Virus record (IMG/VR): IMGVR_UViG_3300020401_000038
Coordinates: 1 to 36,759 of that record
Reading direction: 5' to 3' (one strand)
DNA length: 36,759 nt
DNA from: a virus
A program made the translations under genes and the position numbers. Position 1 is the stretch's first letter, and each line of letters starts with the position of its first letter. The notes beneath the pieces are model-generated. The model worked only from the letters and a program-made list of their open reading frames with translations. It was not told the origin of the DNA and made no database searches. Positions 13,938 to 24,132 of this stretch are shown piece by piece.

Positions 13938-16540
13938 TGCCATCAGTTACTCAACGAGTTGACAATTATCTTGGTGGAGTATCTAGACAATCTGATGATA
14001 AGAAACTTCCCGGTCAAGTCGAGGAGTGCATCAACGGCTATCCTGATCCAACTTTTGGTCTTACAAAGAGACCCGGATTTCAATGGATAGCAAATCTAGG
14101 TACTGGCACTACATATGATAACTCAAAATGGTTCTATATCTCTAGAACTTCAACAGAAAAATATATAGGCTGTATTACACCAGTGCCTTCTGGACAGTCT
14201 CAGGGAGCCATTGCAATATGGAATGCTATAACTGGGGCAGCTGCTACCGTAACGTACGGTACAGGGGCACAGGCATACCTTACAGGAGCACGTACAGATT
14301 ATGATATACTAACTGTACAAGATAAGTCTATCATCACTAACAAAACTGTTACAGTTAACAAGACAGCTGACCCTTCTTTTACAGCTAACAAGCAAGGTAC
14401 TATTGTCTTAAGTGGTATATCAACTAGCACAACATACAGTGGTACTGTAGCTGGATCAAATTGGACTGTAACTACAGACAGTGATGATTCTTACTCTGAT
14501 GCTTTAGGTAAGATAAAGACAGCTATAGATAACTTAACTATATCTAACTTAACAGTTACTAAACTAGAAAACTCATTACATTTATCACGTACTTCTGCAT
14601 TTACATTAACAGGTACTGGTGGTATATATGGTACACAGCTAAATGCATTTCAGAATGAGGTAGCTACATTAGCTGAGTTGCCTAACCAATCTATGCACAA
14701 CCACGTTGTTAAGATTATTAACAGTGGTGCAGTTACAAAACCTTATTACTTAAAGTTTGTAGCTAATGATGGTACATCCGGTAAAGGTTACTGGACTGAA
14801 GGATTAGATCCAAGTAAATCTACTGGACTTGATGCAGCAACTATGCCACACGAGTTGTTAAATACCGGAACTAATGCATTTACATTTCAACGTGTAGCAT
14901 GGACAGCTAGAACAGTAGGAGACGATGAGACTAATTCACATCCTTCTTTTGTAGGATCTAAAATACAACAGTCATTCTTCCATAACAACAGGTTAGGATT
15001 CTTGTCTGAGGATAATGTCTCCATGAGTCAGTCAGGTGATTTCTTCAATATGTATCACGCTTCTGCTCAGATTGTTGTAGACTCAGACCCTGTTGATTTA
15101 AGTGCAAGCACAACTAAACCGGTTGCACTTCATAGTGTATTACCATCTACACAAGGTCTTGTGTTATTTAGTGCAAACCAGCAGTTTCTTATGGGATCTA
15201 ATGACGGTATACTTACACCAACAAAAACCGTTATACGAGCGATTGCTAACTATGAAATGGATACGATCATTGACCCTGTTGATACTGGTACTACAATTAA
15301 CTTTGTCAGTAAGACCCCTAGTTATACACGGATCTTCGGCATGGTCACACGTGGAGAAAACGAAAACCCACAGGTAGTAGACATCGGAAAGATAGTTAGT
15401 GAGTGGGTACCATCTACTGTAGATACATTAATTGCAAGTGCTCAAAACCAGTTTATTGCATTCTCAGGACAAAGTACAAGATACATATATTTCTTTAGAT
15501 CTTATTCTGAAGGTAACGAAATAAAGCTACAAACGTGGTTTAACTGGGAAGCACCCGGAACTGTACAAACTATAGCAGCTGACTCTGATGACTTCTTTGC
15601 TGTAACAAAACAGGGTGGCCAATTCACTCTTAGCAAAGCTAGTCTTAGTCAAAGTCCAGAAGACGCTATTATTGTTAATAATGATGGGCAGAGACTAAAT
15701 CCATGTATGGACTTATATGCGACTGCAAGTTCAGTAGTTTGGGATTCTACAAATGAGTTTTCCAAATGTTTTATACCATATAATGATGCAACTAATCTTA
15801 CACCAGTACTCATTATTAAAGGTACTACAGCTACAGGTCAGTTTATTGAATCTGGATTTACTATATCACCAGAACGTGCTGTCGAAAGTGGTAACACATA
15901 TTTCAAAGTACCATTTAAAAACTTAACAAGTGTAGCGAGTGATGTTATAGTAGGCTATAAGTTTGACTTTGATGTCACATTACCAAAGACTTACTATAAA
16001 GTAGACGATGCTATGAAGCAGAGTGACTTTACTGCTAATCTTACAATAGCTCGTATGAAGTTTGCTGTAGGATTATCAGGAGTTATGGCATTTAAACTAA
16101 AGTCAAAAGGTGTGCGTCAAGGTAAAAAAGAATATACAGGTGATGGATCTACAACAGTCTTTAGTTGGATTAATGATGACTTAAACTATGTAGACAATGA
16201 TCAAGTAAAAGTAACAGTAGATAATGTGGTAACTACTGCATTTACTATAGATACTACAAGCGGTAACGTACCTAAGATTACATTCAACTCTGCACCAGCT
16301 GATAAATCTAAGATAGTTATATTTCTTGATGAGTGGTATAACCTTAATCCAGTTATATTAGCAGATCAATATTTAGCTAACGATATTGCTATTTCAGATC
16401 ACACTGTATTTACCTTACCTATACATCAAAAAACAGATAATTTTACATTAAGATTATTCAACGACTCACCATTCCCTGTCTCTTTAAATTCTATGATGTG
16501 GGAAGGAATATACTCACCTAGATTTTATTTGAGGAAATAA
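13937..16540 (+). CDS. Tail tubular protein B / nozzle (T7 gp12-like) with fibre-type domain near C-terminus
   Basis: An 867-aa nozzle protein; T7 gp12 is 794 aa. The N-terminus (VDNYLGGVSRQSDDKKLPGQ) and CINGYPDPTFGLTKRPG are family signatures, followed by mostly beta sequence including SGDFFNMYHAS and QFLMGSNDGILTPTK. Residues about 733-800 (16133-16336) resemble the N-terminal virion-anchoring domain of this phage's own fibre: YTGDGSTTVFSW versus FTGNGSTTNYSF, and VTTAFTI versus ATTAFTL, with a shared I-x-F-N-x-x-P-A ending. The gene begins on the previous stop and ends 1 base before the next gene. Confidence 0.94.
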   Translation: MPSVTQRVDNYLGGVSRQSDDKKLPGQVEECINGYPDPTFGLTKRPGFQWIANLGTGTTYDNSKWFYISRTSTEKYIGCITPVPSGQSQGAIAIWNAITGAAATVTYGTGAQAYLTGARTDYDILTVQDKSIITNKTVTVNKTADPSFTANKQGTIVLSGISTSTTYSGTVAGSNWTVTTDSDDSYSDALGKIKTAIDNLTISNLTVTKLENSLHLSRTSAFTLTGTGGIYGTQLNAFQNEVATLAELPNQSMHNHVVKIINSGAVTKPYYLKFVANDGTSGKGYWTEGLDPSKSTGLDAATMPHELLNTGTNAFTFQRVAWTARTVGDDETNSHPSFVGSKIQQSFFHNNRLGFLSEDNVSMSQSGDFFNMYHASAQIVVDSDPVDLSASTTKPVALHSVLPSTQGLVLFSANQQFLMGSNDGILTPTKTVIRAIANYEMDTIIDPVDTGTTINFVSKTPSYTRIFGMVTRGENENPQVVDIGKIVSEWVPSTVDTLIASAQNQFIAFSGQSTRYIYFFRSYSEGNEIKLQTWFNWEAPGTVQTIAADSDDFFAVTKQGGQFTLSKASLSQSPEDAIIVNNDGQRLNPCMDLYATASSVVWDSTNEFSKCFIPYNDATNLTPVLIIKGTTATGQFIESGFTISPERAVESGNTYFKVPFKNLTSVASDVIVGYKFDFDVTLPKTYYKVDDAMKQSDFTANLTIARMKFAVGLSGVMAFKLKSKGVRQGKKEYTGDGSTTVFSWINDDLNYVDNDQVKVTVDNVVTTAFTIDTTSGNVPKITFNSAPADKSKIVIFLDEWYNLNPVILADQYLANDIAISDHTVFTLPIHQKTDNFTLRLFNDSPFPVSLNSMMWEGIYSPRFYLRK

Positions 16541-16541
16541 C

Positions 16542-17420
16542 ATGTTACCATGGATAGCACCAGTAGTTGGAGGGCTTGTCGGATTATATGGGGCAAAGAA
16601 AAGCTCCGACTCCGCTAAAGAAGCCGCTCGATTACAGAATCAGGCAACAGATGCTCAATACCAATATGATACGCAGGCTTGGGAAATGCAAAAACAAGCG
16701 GCCATAGCGGATCGAGACTTTGCTGTTAAAGAAATACAAATGAAAGCACAGCAAGAAGGACAACTTGCTGCGTATAAAGATGCTTCTAATTTACAGAACT
16801 ATAATTATAATCTTCAGATTCGTAATATGGAACAGGAGACGAATGAAAAGATGTTCCAAAAGTCTGAAGCTATATATGCCGGACAAGTCGGTATAAATGC
16901 ACAAGAAGCGAGAGCTGCAAGAGAAGATGAAAAACGTAAATTAGAAGAAATAAGAACTGAAAGTTTATATGAAAAGAATGATGAATATCTCGATATGCTA
17001 TCAGCAGAAGGAGAGATACGAGCTCGAGGTGTAACAGGTCGATCCGCAGAGAAAGCTCGTTCTGTAAAATTACTAGAAACATCACAAAAATTAGCACTCC
17101 TAGATTTGTCGTTAGCAAACGCTACACGAGAATCTAATAGTACACTTAGGGCTATAGGCCGAGAATCAACAGTTGCTGATCTAAATGCTTATGCAGCTAG
17201 AATGCTCGACCCCGGTGTGCTACCTATGCCAATCACACCACTTGCAACACCACAAGCACAATACATGTATCCACGTGTATTCCAAGACTACGACTTTGGA
17301 CCAGAACCAATAAGAGGAGCTATGGCTTCTCCAGCGGCTGCGTCGAATAGAGTCTGGGGTACAGCTATTACAAGTCTTGCAAGCACAGCGACCGATTTAA
17401 TAAAAGCCTTCAATACTTAA
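16542..17420 (+). CDS. Internal virion (core) protein, T7 gp14-like
   Basis: A 292-aa protein with a short hydrophobic Gly-rich N-terminus (WIAPVVGGLVGLYGAKK), then a long Gln/Ala/Lys-rich helical coil (about residues 20-190), as in T7 gp14 (196 aa). In T7 this protein is ejected early and inserts in the outer membrane to start the DNA channel. Its position between gp12 and gp15 homologues supports the call. The C-terminal third (PMPITPLATPQAQYMYPRV) is less ordered. Confidence 0.88.
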   Translation: MLPWIAPVVGGLVGLYGAKKSSDSAKEAARLQNQATDAQYQYDTQAWEMQKQAAIADRDFAVKEIQMKAQQEGQLAAYKDASNLQNYNYNLQIRNMEQETNEKMFQKSEAIYAGQVGINAQEARAAREDEKRKLEEIRTESLYEKNDEYLDMLSAEGEIRARGVTGRSAEKARSVKLLETSQKLALLDLSLANATRESNSTLRAIGRESTVADLNAYAARMLDPGVLPMPITPLATPQAQYMYPRVFQDYDFGPEPIRGAMASPAAASNRVWGTAITSLASTATDLIKAFNT

Positions 17421-17426
17421 CATACT

Positions 17427-19943
17427 ATGGCAAGAAGTAAAAGCTACAAGAGGTACGCCTCTGGTGGCAATCCTCGAAACCTACAATTAGCTGCTGGGCT
17501 ACGGCCAATGGAAGAGCAGACTAATAGAAAGGTTCGACAACTTGAAAAGCTAGCCGGACAGCAAAGCACTCAGTCTCGAGAATATCTACAAGACATGAGG
17601 GGTAAGCTATCTAGAGAAGCTGATAATAGAAAAGAAGTCTATGAGATAGAAGAAGTAACTCCTCGTAAACTAAGATCAGAAGCTTTAAAAAATAATAATA
17701 TTAGACAACAAGAAAACTTTAAACAAAGAATTAAAGATCAAGAAGATTTAGCACAAGTGTGGGCGGATTTATCTCCTACACTAGCTAGAACTTTATCCGA
17801 AACAGCCAGTACTACTGTTGACTTTTTTCAGAAAAGAAGTTCTGTAGAGGAATATAATAAGTCAGTAGCTAGAGGTGATATAATCAACATCTCGAATTTC
17901 TATGCTATTCAAAAGGCTAAGAAAGCAGACGAGCTTAATAAGATTATTGAACAACGTGCTATTCTTCTTGAGAAGTATAAGAAGACAGGAAAGGTAGAGT
18001 TTAAACAAGAAGCTGATTACTTAAGATCCCTTGAAAAAACCAGCAACCCTTACACACTAAGTAAAAGAGCTAATGATGCTATCGCAATGGCTCCCGCAAC
18101 TGTTGACGATCTGATTTCAAAGATGCTGACAGACGAAGAAACCGGTCAACTTCTAGCTGATCATAAAGATATAGCTTCACATATACAGTTTAGAGGTATG
18201 GAGGTGATATATCAACTTGGTCTTAATCCTAAATCAGCAGATGGGATAAAGGTACAAGAGAAGTATCGATCACTAGCTCTGACTTATGAACACCAGTGGA
18301 GTTTAAGACACGAGCATGCCTCAGAAACAGATATTATTAATACTAATGTAGAGGCACTTGGCTCATCTACCACTTACGAAGATAAGAATAATGCATTTAA
18401 AAACATTTTTGTTTCTCTTTCTGCATTACCTGAGCAGAGTAGAAGTGGTGTTTGGACTGAGGTATTTGGTAAGAATAAGATAAGTGAGTTTGAAAGTAAA
18501 GCCGCAGAGTTATTACAGACTCCTAAATATGCTAGTAACTGGGAACTATTTAAAGAAGAGGTATTAGGTAAGACACTTGAGAATCCGCTTGGATATGTTA
18601 TTGTAGGTGCAAAGGGGGACTTAACTAAAAAACATAATCGTCTTTTAGGTAAGCATCCTGACTTAGAATCTAGATTACTTCTTGAATTTGAAAAGGCTAA
18701 TAGAGATTATACTAAAGCTCAACAAGCAAAAAAAGAATCAAAAGATTTAAACGACGCTACTCCTTTTATTACTGCTGTTGATAATGGTGATTATGACGGA
18801 AGGCCAAAGGATCTATTGAAAGATTATTGGAAATTTAGGCACAACCCAGTAGTTAATAAAAAATTAGGAAATAGGCTACATTTTTCAGATGAGTCAATAA
18901 ATAAAGGTCTATATAAGAGTCAGATATTCAACGACATGCGTTCTGGAATTACAAGGACTATTGTAGAATCGTGGATGACTGGACCAGAAAGAGATCAAGA
19001 TATCACATGGGCTCATGATAACTTTTATGAACTAGCAGATATATTAAATGTAGAGGTTAATAAGTTAGATGATGAATTACTTACAACAGGTAAGGAGAAA
19101 CTCACATCTCTTCTGAATGATAACCCCCTAAGTACTAGCCGACATGAATCTGCCGGTCCGATAGAGAGAGATATGGCTGCATTTCTGCTTACTTACTTTG
19201 TAAATAATAGAGGACGCTTTGAGGAAGGGACAAAGGGAGCTCGAGCTGCTTGGGACACAGCACAAGCTCAACTTAATTTTATGTTAGGACTTGATGAGAA
19301 GAACGTGCCTGTAAAAGCAGATCCGGACACTGGCATTAGAGGTCACGGCGAGTTTAGGCACAGAGAAGGTTCTACTGGAGAGAGTCGAACAGTATTTTTA
19401 AACAACGTAGGGACAGTTTATAACGGTACATCGGCAGGAGAAATAAGAAGTGTAATTGATGGTGACACTGAGGATGCAAAAGGTAAACAAGCAAGACTTA
19501 ATTATCTTATTAATGCTGTTGGTGTTGACGCTAAAGATCATTTTACTGATTCATTCCTTTTAGAAACTAAGGACACAAAAGGTCATCCAGCTAACCATCC
19601 TATACTACAACAGATTTACCCACATTTAAACAAGTTTGGGATCAGTAGAAAGGAGTTTTTAGGAGAAGTCGTTAAGGTAAGATTTCCAGACAGTAAAGAT
19701 CAGAAAGATAAGTTTGTCGAAACAATCGGTAGTGATTGGTGTGATGAACATTTCAAGCCTGCTCAAAATATAAAAAATCCAAATGACAAAATTATGGCAG
19801 TGTGTATGGATAGAGTCTCTAAACAGACTAATATACCTAAATCATTTTTAGCTCTCTATGCAAGTGCAGACCCAAAAGTAAAAGAGTATTTACTAGAAAA
19901 AAGAGATAAATTCCAACCGGGGGTAACAGATGGAGGAGAATGA
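17427..19943 (+). CDS. Internal virion (core) protein, T7 gp15-like
   Basis: An 838-aa, strongly helical and charged protein with a basic N-terminus (MARSKSYKRYASGGNPRN) and long coiled-coil-prone segments. T7 gp15 is 747 aa and forms the periplasmic part of the DNA-ejection channel with gp16. No enzyme motif is visible. The call rests on size, helical composition and exact position. It overlaps the next gene by 14 bases. Confidence 0.86.
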   Translation: MARSKSYKRYASGGNPRNLQLAAGLRPMEEQTNRKVRQLEKLAGQQSTQSREYLQDMRGKLSREADNRKEVYEIEEVTPRKLRSEALKNNNIRQQENFKQRIKDQEDLAQVWADLSPTLARTLSETASTTVDFFQKRSSVEEYNKSVARGDIINISNFYAIQKAKKADELNKIIEQRAILLEKYKKTGKVEFKQEADYLRSLEKTSNPYTLSKRANDAIAMAPATVDDLISKMLTDEETGQLLADHKDIASHIQFRGMEVIYQLGLNPKSADGIKVQEKYRSLALTYEHQWSLRHEHASETDIINTNVEALGSSTTYEDKNNAFKNIFVSLSALPEQSRSGVWTEVFGKNKISEFESKAAELLQTPKYASNWELFKEEVLGKTLENPLGYVIVGAKGDLTKKHNRLLGKHPDLESRLLLEFEKANRDYTKAQQAKKESKDLNDATPFITAVDNGDYDGRPKDLLKDYWKFRHNPVVNKKLGNRLHFSDESINKGLYKSQIFNDMRSGITRTIVESWMTGPERDQDITWAHDNFYELADILNVEVNKLDDELLTTGKEKLTSLLNDNPLSTSRHESAGPIERDMAAFLLTYFVNNRGRFEEGTKGARAAWDTAQAQLNFMLGLDEKNVPVKADPDTGIRGHGEFRHREGSTGESRTVFLNNVGTVYNGTSAGEIRSVIDGDTEDAKGKQARLNYLINAVGVDAKDHFTDSFLLETKDTKGHPANHPILQQIYPHLNKFGISRKEFLGEVVKVRFPDSKDQKDKFVETIGSDWCDEHFKPAQNIKNPNDKIMAVCMDRVSKQTNIPKSFLALYASADPKVKEYLLEKRDKFQPGVTDGGE

Positions 19944-22900
19944 ATTAGATATAAGGGAAACATTTTACCCAGAAGGAGTACAACAAGAAGAAGTACCTAC
20001 AACTGAAACACCTTCCGTAGATGCTGCTCCTGTATTTCCTTCACCTTTTCAAGCGAAGTATGGTAATAGCTCAGTAGACTTATCTATTAAAGATAATAAT
20101 GATAAGATGCTACAAGAGTATGATGCTTATTGGAATGAAAAAGATGAAGATAAAAGAAATCAATTAGGTGAAGAGTTTCACCAAAAGTACTACGGCATGT
20201 CCTTAGAAGAAGCTAAGGAAGCTAAACGTCAAAATATGGGTAGCATGTATGGATCATCTAATCCACTTGAAGTCTTAAATAATACATTTCAAGGCATGGC
20301 TACACCCGGAATGGGACTTGCAGATTTCTTTTTAGATGCAGCTGGTACATTAATTCCCGGAATGGATAGGGTAGATGATGCTTGGGATGAAGCTACAAAG
20401 TTTGATAACCAATATTATCAGGGTATACGTCGTATCTCTTCGATTGTATTACCTTCAATGTTGTTTAGTAATGTAGCTGCTTCAAAGATAAATCAAGTAA
20501 TGCCACACGCTAGTAGGTTTACTTTACCTTGGTGGAAAAAACTAACTGCTAGCATGGCAGTACATGGTTTAGGAGATGCAGGCATATTAGGTCTAAGCGA
20601 TGTCGGAGAGGATGACTCACTTACTACAACTATAAGTGAAATGTTCCCCGAAACTTTTGGACCTAAAGGTAGAATACCATTACCTGACTTATTTAGAACA
20701 ACAGATAGTGACAGCCCCGGTGTACGAAAAGTTAAGAATATGCTGGAATCTGCACCCTTTAGTATTTTTGGAAGTATTGCCGGTATCTATTTAGATAACA
20801 ACACCATGGGCGGTGCTAAGAGAGCTATGCAATGGTTTGAGCCTCTTGACGATAATGCTGTTCAATATAAAAGATTACAAGAACAGATAGGAGCCGAGAC
20901 TGCAGATTTAATACGTTTACAAGAAATAGATCAATTACTATCTATGGGCGGTGATAATCTTAGTAAGCAAATGCAAGACATTCTTATTAATGAGAAACTA
21001 CGAATTGAAGAAGCTTTAGGTGGTGTTAAAAGTGTAGATGATGCTATGAAACAGTTAGGTATCATTGAAGATGTTGAAACATCATCAGCTATTGATAGAA
21101 AATTAGAAAGTTTTGAACAGTTAGAATTAGACTTAAATGCATCTGGATTAGATCCTGATATAAATAAAGATTTATTATCTGATGCAGCTACTGCAAAACA
21201 AACTACTCCTCAAGGAAATATAGCTCGTAATATGGCTGATACTACAGCTATTAAAAACGGTACTTCATCTGGAGACCCTGCGCCAATCATTACAGACTCC
21301 ATGAGAAAGAAAGGTCTTATGGTAGGACCAACTTCTCGCGATGCTGTTGTAGGTGTCGGAGAAGCTGCCAGAATAGCTGGTAGATTTGATGCTGTTGTAG
21401 ATGGTGTGAGAGTTAGTTCCAAAGAAATGAACGCAGCTGCATGGGGTATCTATCAAGATATCATTAACCCAGAATCTACACTAGACGATGTTAAAAAACT
21501 ATTCCTTGAGAATAGAGATGTAAAGAACTTACTTATGGGTAAGTTTCAGATTGAAGTTATTAATGAAGATCAAGCAAGAGCAGCAGCGTTTGCGATGCGT
21601 GACCTTGTTGATAAATTCTTAGGTAGAGAAGTTACAGAATCCTCTGCTAGAGTTATGGATACTTTAGGTAGAGAAGCTGCAACTATCTCACAAGCTGTTA
21701 CTGATATGGCTCCGTTTATAGACGATAACCGTGCAATGGATATCGTACTTGATAAACTACTATTCTTAATGGATGAGTATGCACTTAACAAGTATTTATC
21801 CGGTTGGTCATTACGTAACAAAAACTGGTTTGATCAGATACCGCCTCAAACTGCAGATGAAGGTATTGAAACATTACTGTCAGAATTTCAGATTGCTGAA
21901 AATAGTATACATGCTAAAAACTTAAAGTTTACTAAGGAACTTAAGCGTTTAGCGAAAGAAAATCCAGCAGCTATAAGACCATTGGTTGACGCTTTTGGAC
22001 ATACAAATGGTGATGTAGATAGTTTAGCTAAATTGTTTAAATGGGCAGAACAGCAAGTAACTCCTACTGGATTACTTAAAAGTCCTGATCCTAAAAACAT
22101 GAACCTATTTGCTAAGGCTGCATGGGGTGTACGATACAATAATATGTTGTCTGGTATATCTGCATTCAGAGCTGCATTAGGTAACACCGCACAGCTTGTA
22201 CTTAGACCGATGACTGCATTACTAGGTCACGGTATTACTGGTAATATTGATGGTATAAAACGTACTATATACTATAATACTGCTGTATTTGAAACAAACA
22301 GAAGGGCTCTTATTGATGGCTTCCAAATGTTGAAGAAGACTCATAAAGATCCTACTGCTATGATGAGAAACTTCCGTAAGGACTTTGTCTTTAAGACAGA
22401 TACTACATGGGATATTCTGGATGACGTAGCTAAACTTTGGGAAGCTCAAGGTGAGTGGGGTAAAGCTTATCAGTATAAAACAGCTTCAACATTAAAGCAA
22501 ATGGCTGGTATGAGTGGATTACGTTATGGTATGACCGCTATGGTATTTCCTGACGTATTTACTAATACACACATCGCACATTACATGTCCCGTGTTAAAG
22601 CTTACGAAGATGTATTTGCTGAATTTGGTAGTACCTATGGTAGGACAGCTCAGAAAGCTTTAGCAGAAGCAGAATCACGACACTATAAGTCATTCTTTAA
22701 TGCAGATGGTTTAATTAAGGATGACGTTGTTAATGCAATTAAAGGTGAGATACAGCTTAACTTAGATGATGGTTTATCTACATGGTTAAATGATGCTACA
22801 ACAGCTTATCCAGTATTGAAAGAAGTTATGGCGTTTCCACGTACAGCTTCTAACTCTATGAAAGCTGCATCATCATGGACACCTATAACTTTAATTCCCG

Positions 22901-24129
22901 GACTTAATAAATATAGTAAAACTATTTATGCTAGAAGTCAAGAAGATATCGCTGCAGCTTTATTAGAACATGGTATTAATGTAGCTAAGGAACCACATGC
23001 CAAAGTCATCTTTGAAAACTTAAGAGCTGAATATATTGGTAGATTAGCCTTTGCTGGCCTACTAACAACAACACTATTTCAGTATGCTATGGCTGGTAAT
23101 ATCCGTGGTAATGGACATTACAATCAATCTCGTAGAAACAAAGAAAGAGATGAAATGGGCTATGAACCAAAAACTATCAATATAGGCGGTAGATGGGTTA
23201 GCTTTAAAGGTATTGTAGGTATAGATCAGATACTTACTCTTATTGGTGATATGGCGTATTACGCTGGTGATGCTGATGAGCATATACTTGAAAACTACAT
23301 GGGAAAACTTACATGGACTATAGGTGCTACATTCTTAAATGAGTCTCCTTTAGCTGGTGTAGAACCATTGTTTGATGCTTTAAACGGTAACGTACGTGCA
23401 TTCAGAAGACTCGTAGCTCAAAGTGCTAGATCATGGATACCTCAAAGTGGAAGTTTAGGAGTTGTAGCTAGTGCTATTGACTCTGCTCAGAAAGATATAG
23501 GAGACGACTGGATTGACTATATTAAGAATAGCTTACCCGGATTTAAAAATACTCTTCCTAATCAAATAGATATATGGACAGGTGATCCTTTAAATGATAT
23601 TAACAACCCTTGGTTAAGAGTACTTAATGCTATCAGTCCTGTGAAGGTAAGCGAAGGAGAAGAGCCTTGGAGACGCTACTTACGTGATATAGGCTATAAT
23701 GGCCTCAGCATGCTAAGTATGGACTCTACAGGGTCATATGAGTGGGAACCAGCAGAAAGAGAAGCTATCAACAAACTCATAGGTGAACAAAAGTTATATA
23801 AAGAGATCGAGCGTATTATGAAAGTTAAACGCTATAATGATGAAATAAAATCATTAAAAGATCATAGAAAGAATAATGCGGAATTAAATAAAGATAGAAT
23901 TAAATTAAAAACAAATCTCTTACCTGTACATCAGGAAATTAATATGTTACTTCGCAATGCTTTAAAACTTGCAGAATCTCAATATTTAGCAGAACATCCT
24001 AATGTACAACAATCTATTATAAATGCTATTAAAGCAAAAGCAGCAATGAAAACTGGTGATGTGCAAGGCGCTGCTGAAATACAAAAAAGAGATTTACAAA
24101 CAAAACAACTTATAGAATACGGTAACTAA
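19930..24129 (+). CDS. Internal virion (core) protein, T7 gp16-like, no transglycosylase domain seen
   Basis: The largest protein of the window (1399 aa; T7 gp16 is 1318 aa), expected to span the inner membrane during DNA ejection. T7 gp16 starts with a lytic transglycosylase domain; here the N-terminus (MEENELDIRETFYPEGVQQE, Pro/Glu-rich) shows no such domain, so cell-wall opening would need another protein. Amphipathic/hydrophobic stretches include about residues 737-765 (SGISAFRAALGNTAQLVLRP) and 1037-1055 (LAFAGLLTTTLFQYAMAG). The C-terminal about 130 residues are Lys-rich helical. Confidence 0.88.
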   Translation: MEENELDIRETFYPEGVQQEEVPTTETPSVDAAPVFPSPFQAKYGNSSVDLSIKDNNDKMLQEYDAYWNEKDEDKRNQLGEEFHQKYYGMSLEEAKEAKRQNMGSMYGSSNPLEVLNNTFQGMATPGMGLADFFLDAAGTLIPGMDRVDDAWDEATKFDNQYYQGIRRISSIVLPSMLFSNVAASKINQVMPHASRFTLPWWKKLTASMAVHGLGDAGILGLSDVGEDDSLTTTISEMFPETFGPKGRIPLPDLFRTTDSDSPGVRKVKNMLESAPFSIFGSIAGIYLDNNTMGGAKRAMQWFEPLDDNAVQYKRLQEQIGAETADLIRLQEIDQLLSMGGDNLSKQMQDILINEKLRIEEALGGVKSVDDAMKQLGIIEDVETSSAIDRKLESFEQLELDLNASGLDPDINKDLLSDAATAKQTTPQGNIARNMADTTAIKNGTSSGDPAPIITDSMRKKGLMVGPTSRDAVVGVGEAARIAGRFDAVVDGVRVSSKEMNAAAWGIYQDIINPESTLDDVKKLFLENRDVKNLLMGKFQIEVINEDQARAAAFAMRDLVDKFLGREVTESSARVMDTLGREAATISQAVTDMAPFIDDNRAMDIVLDKLLFLMDEYALNKYLSGWSLRNKNWFDQIPPQTADEGIETLLSEFQIAENSIHAKNLKFTKELKRLAKENPAAIRPLVDAFGHTNGDVDSLAKLFKWAEQQVTPTGLLKSPDPKNMNLFAKAAWGVRYNNMLSGISAFRAALGNTAQLVLRPMTALLGHGITGNIDGIKRTIYYNTAVFETNRRALIDGFQMLKKTHKDPTAMMRNFRKDFVFKTDTTWDILDDVAKLWEAQGEWGKAYQYKTASTLKQMAGMSGLRYGMTAMVFPDVFTNTHIAHYMSRVKAYEDVFAEFGSTYGRTAQKALAEAESRHYKSFFNADGLIKDDVVNAIKGEIQLNLDDGLSTWLNDATTAYPVLKEVMAFPRTASNSMKAASSWTPITLIPGLNKYSKTIYARSQEDIAAALLEHGINVAKEPHAKVIFENLRAEYIGRLAFAGLLTTTLFQYAMAGNIRGNGHYNQSRRNKERDEMGYEPKTINIGGRWVSFKGIVGIDQILTLIGDMAYYAGDADEHILENYMGKLTWTIGATFLNESPLAGVEPLFDALNGNVRAFRRLVAQSARSWIPQSGSLGVVASAIDSAQKDIGDDWIDYIKNSLPGFKNTLPNQIDIWTGDPLNDINNPWLRVLNAISPVKVSEGEEPWRRYLRDIGYNGLSMLSMDSTGSYEWEPAEREAINKLIGEQKLYKEIERIMKVKRYNDEIKSLKDHRKNNAELNKDRIKLKTNLLPVHQEINMLLRNALKLAESQYLAEHPNVQQSIINAIKAKAAMKTGDVQGAAEIQKRDLQTKQLIEYGN

Positions 24130-24132
24130 CAC

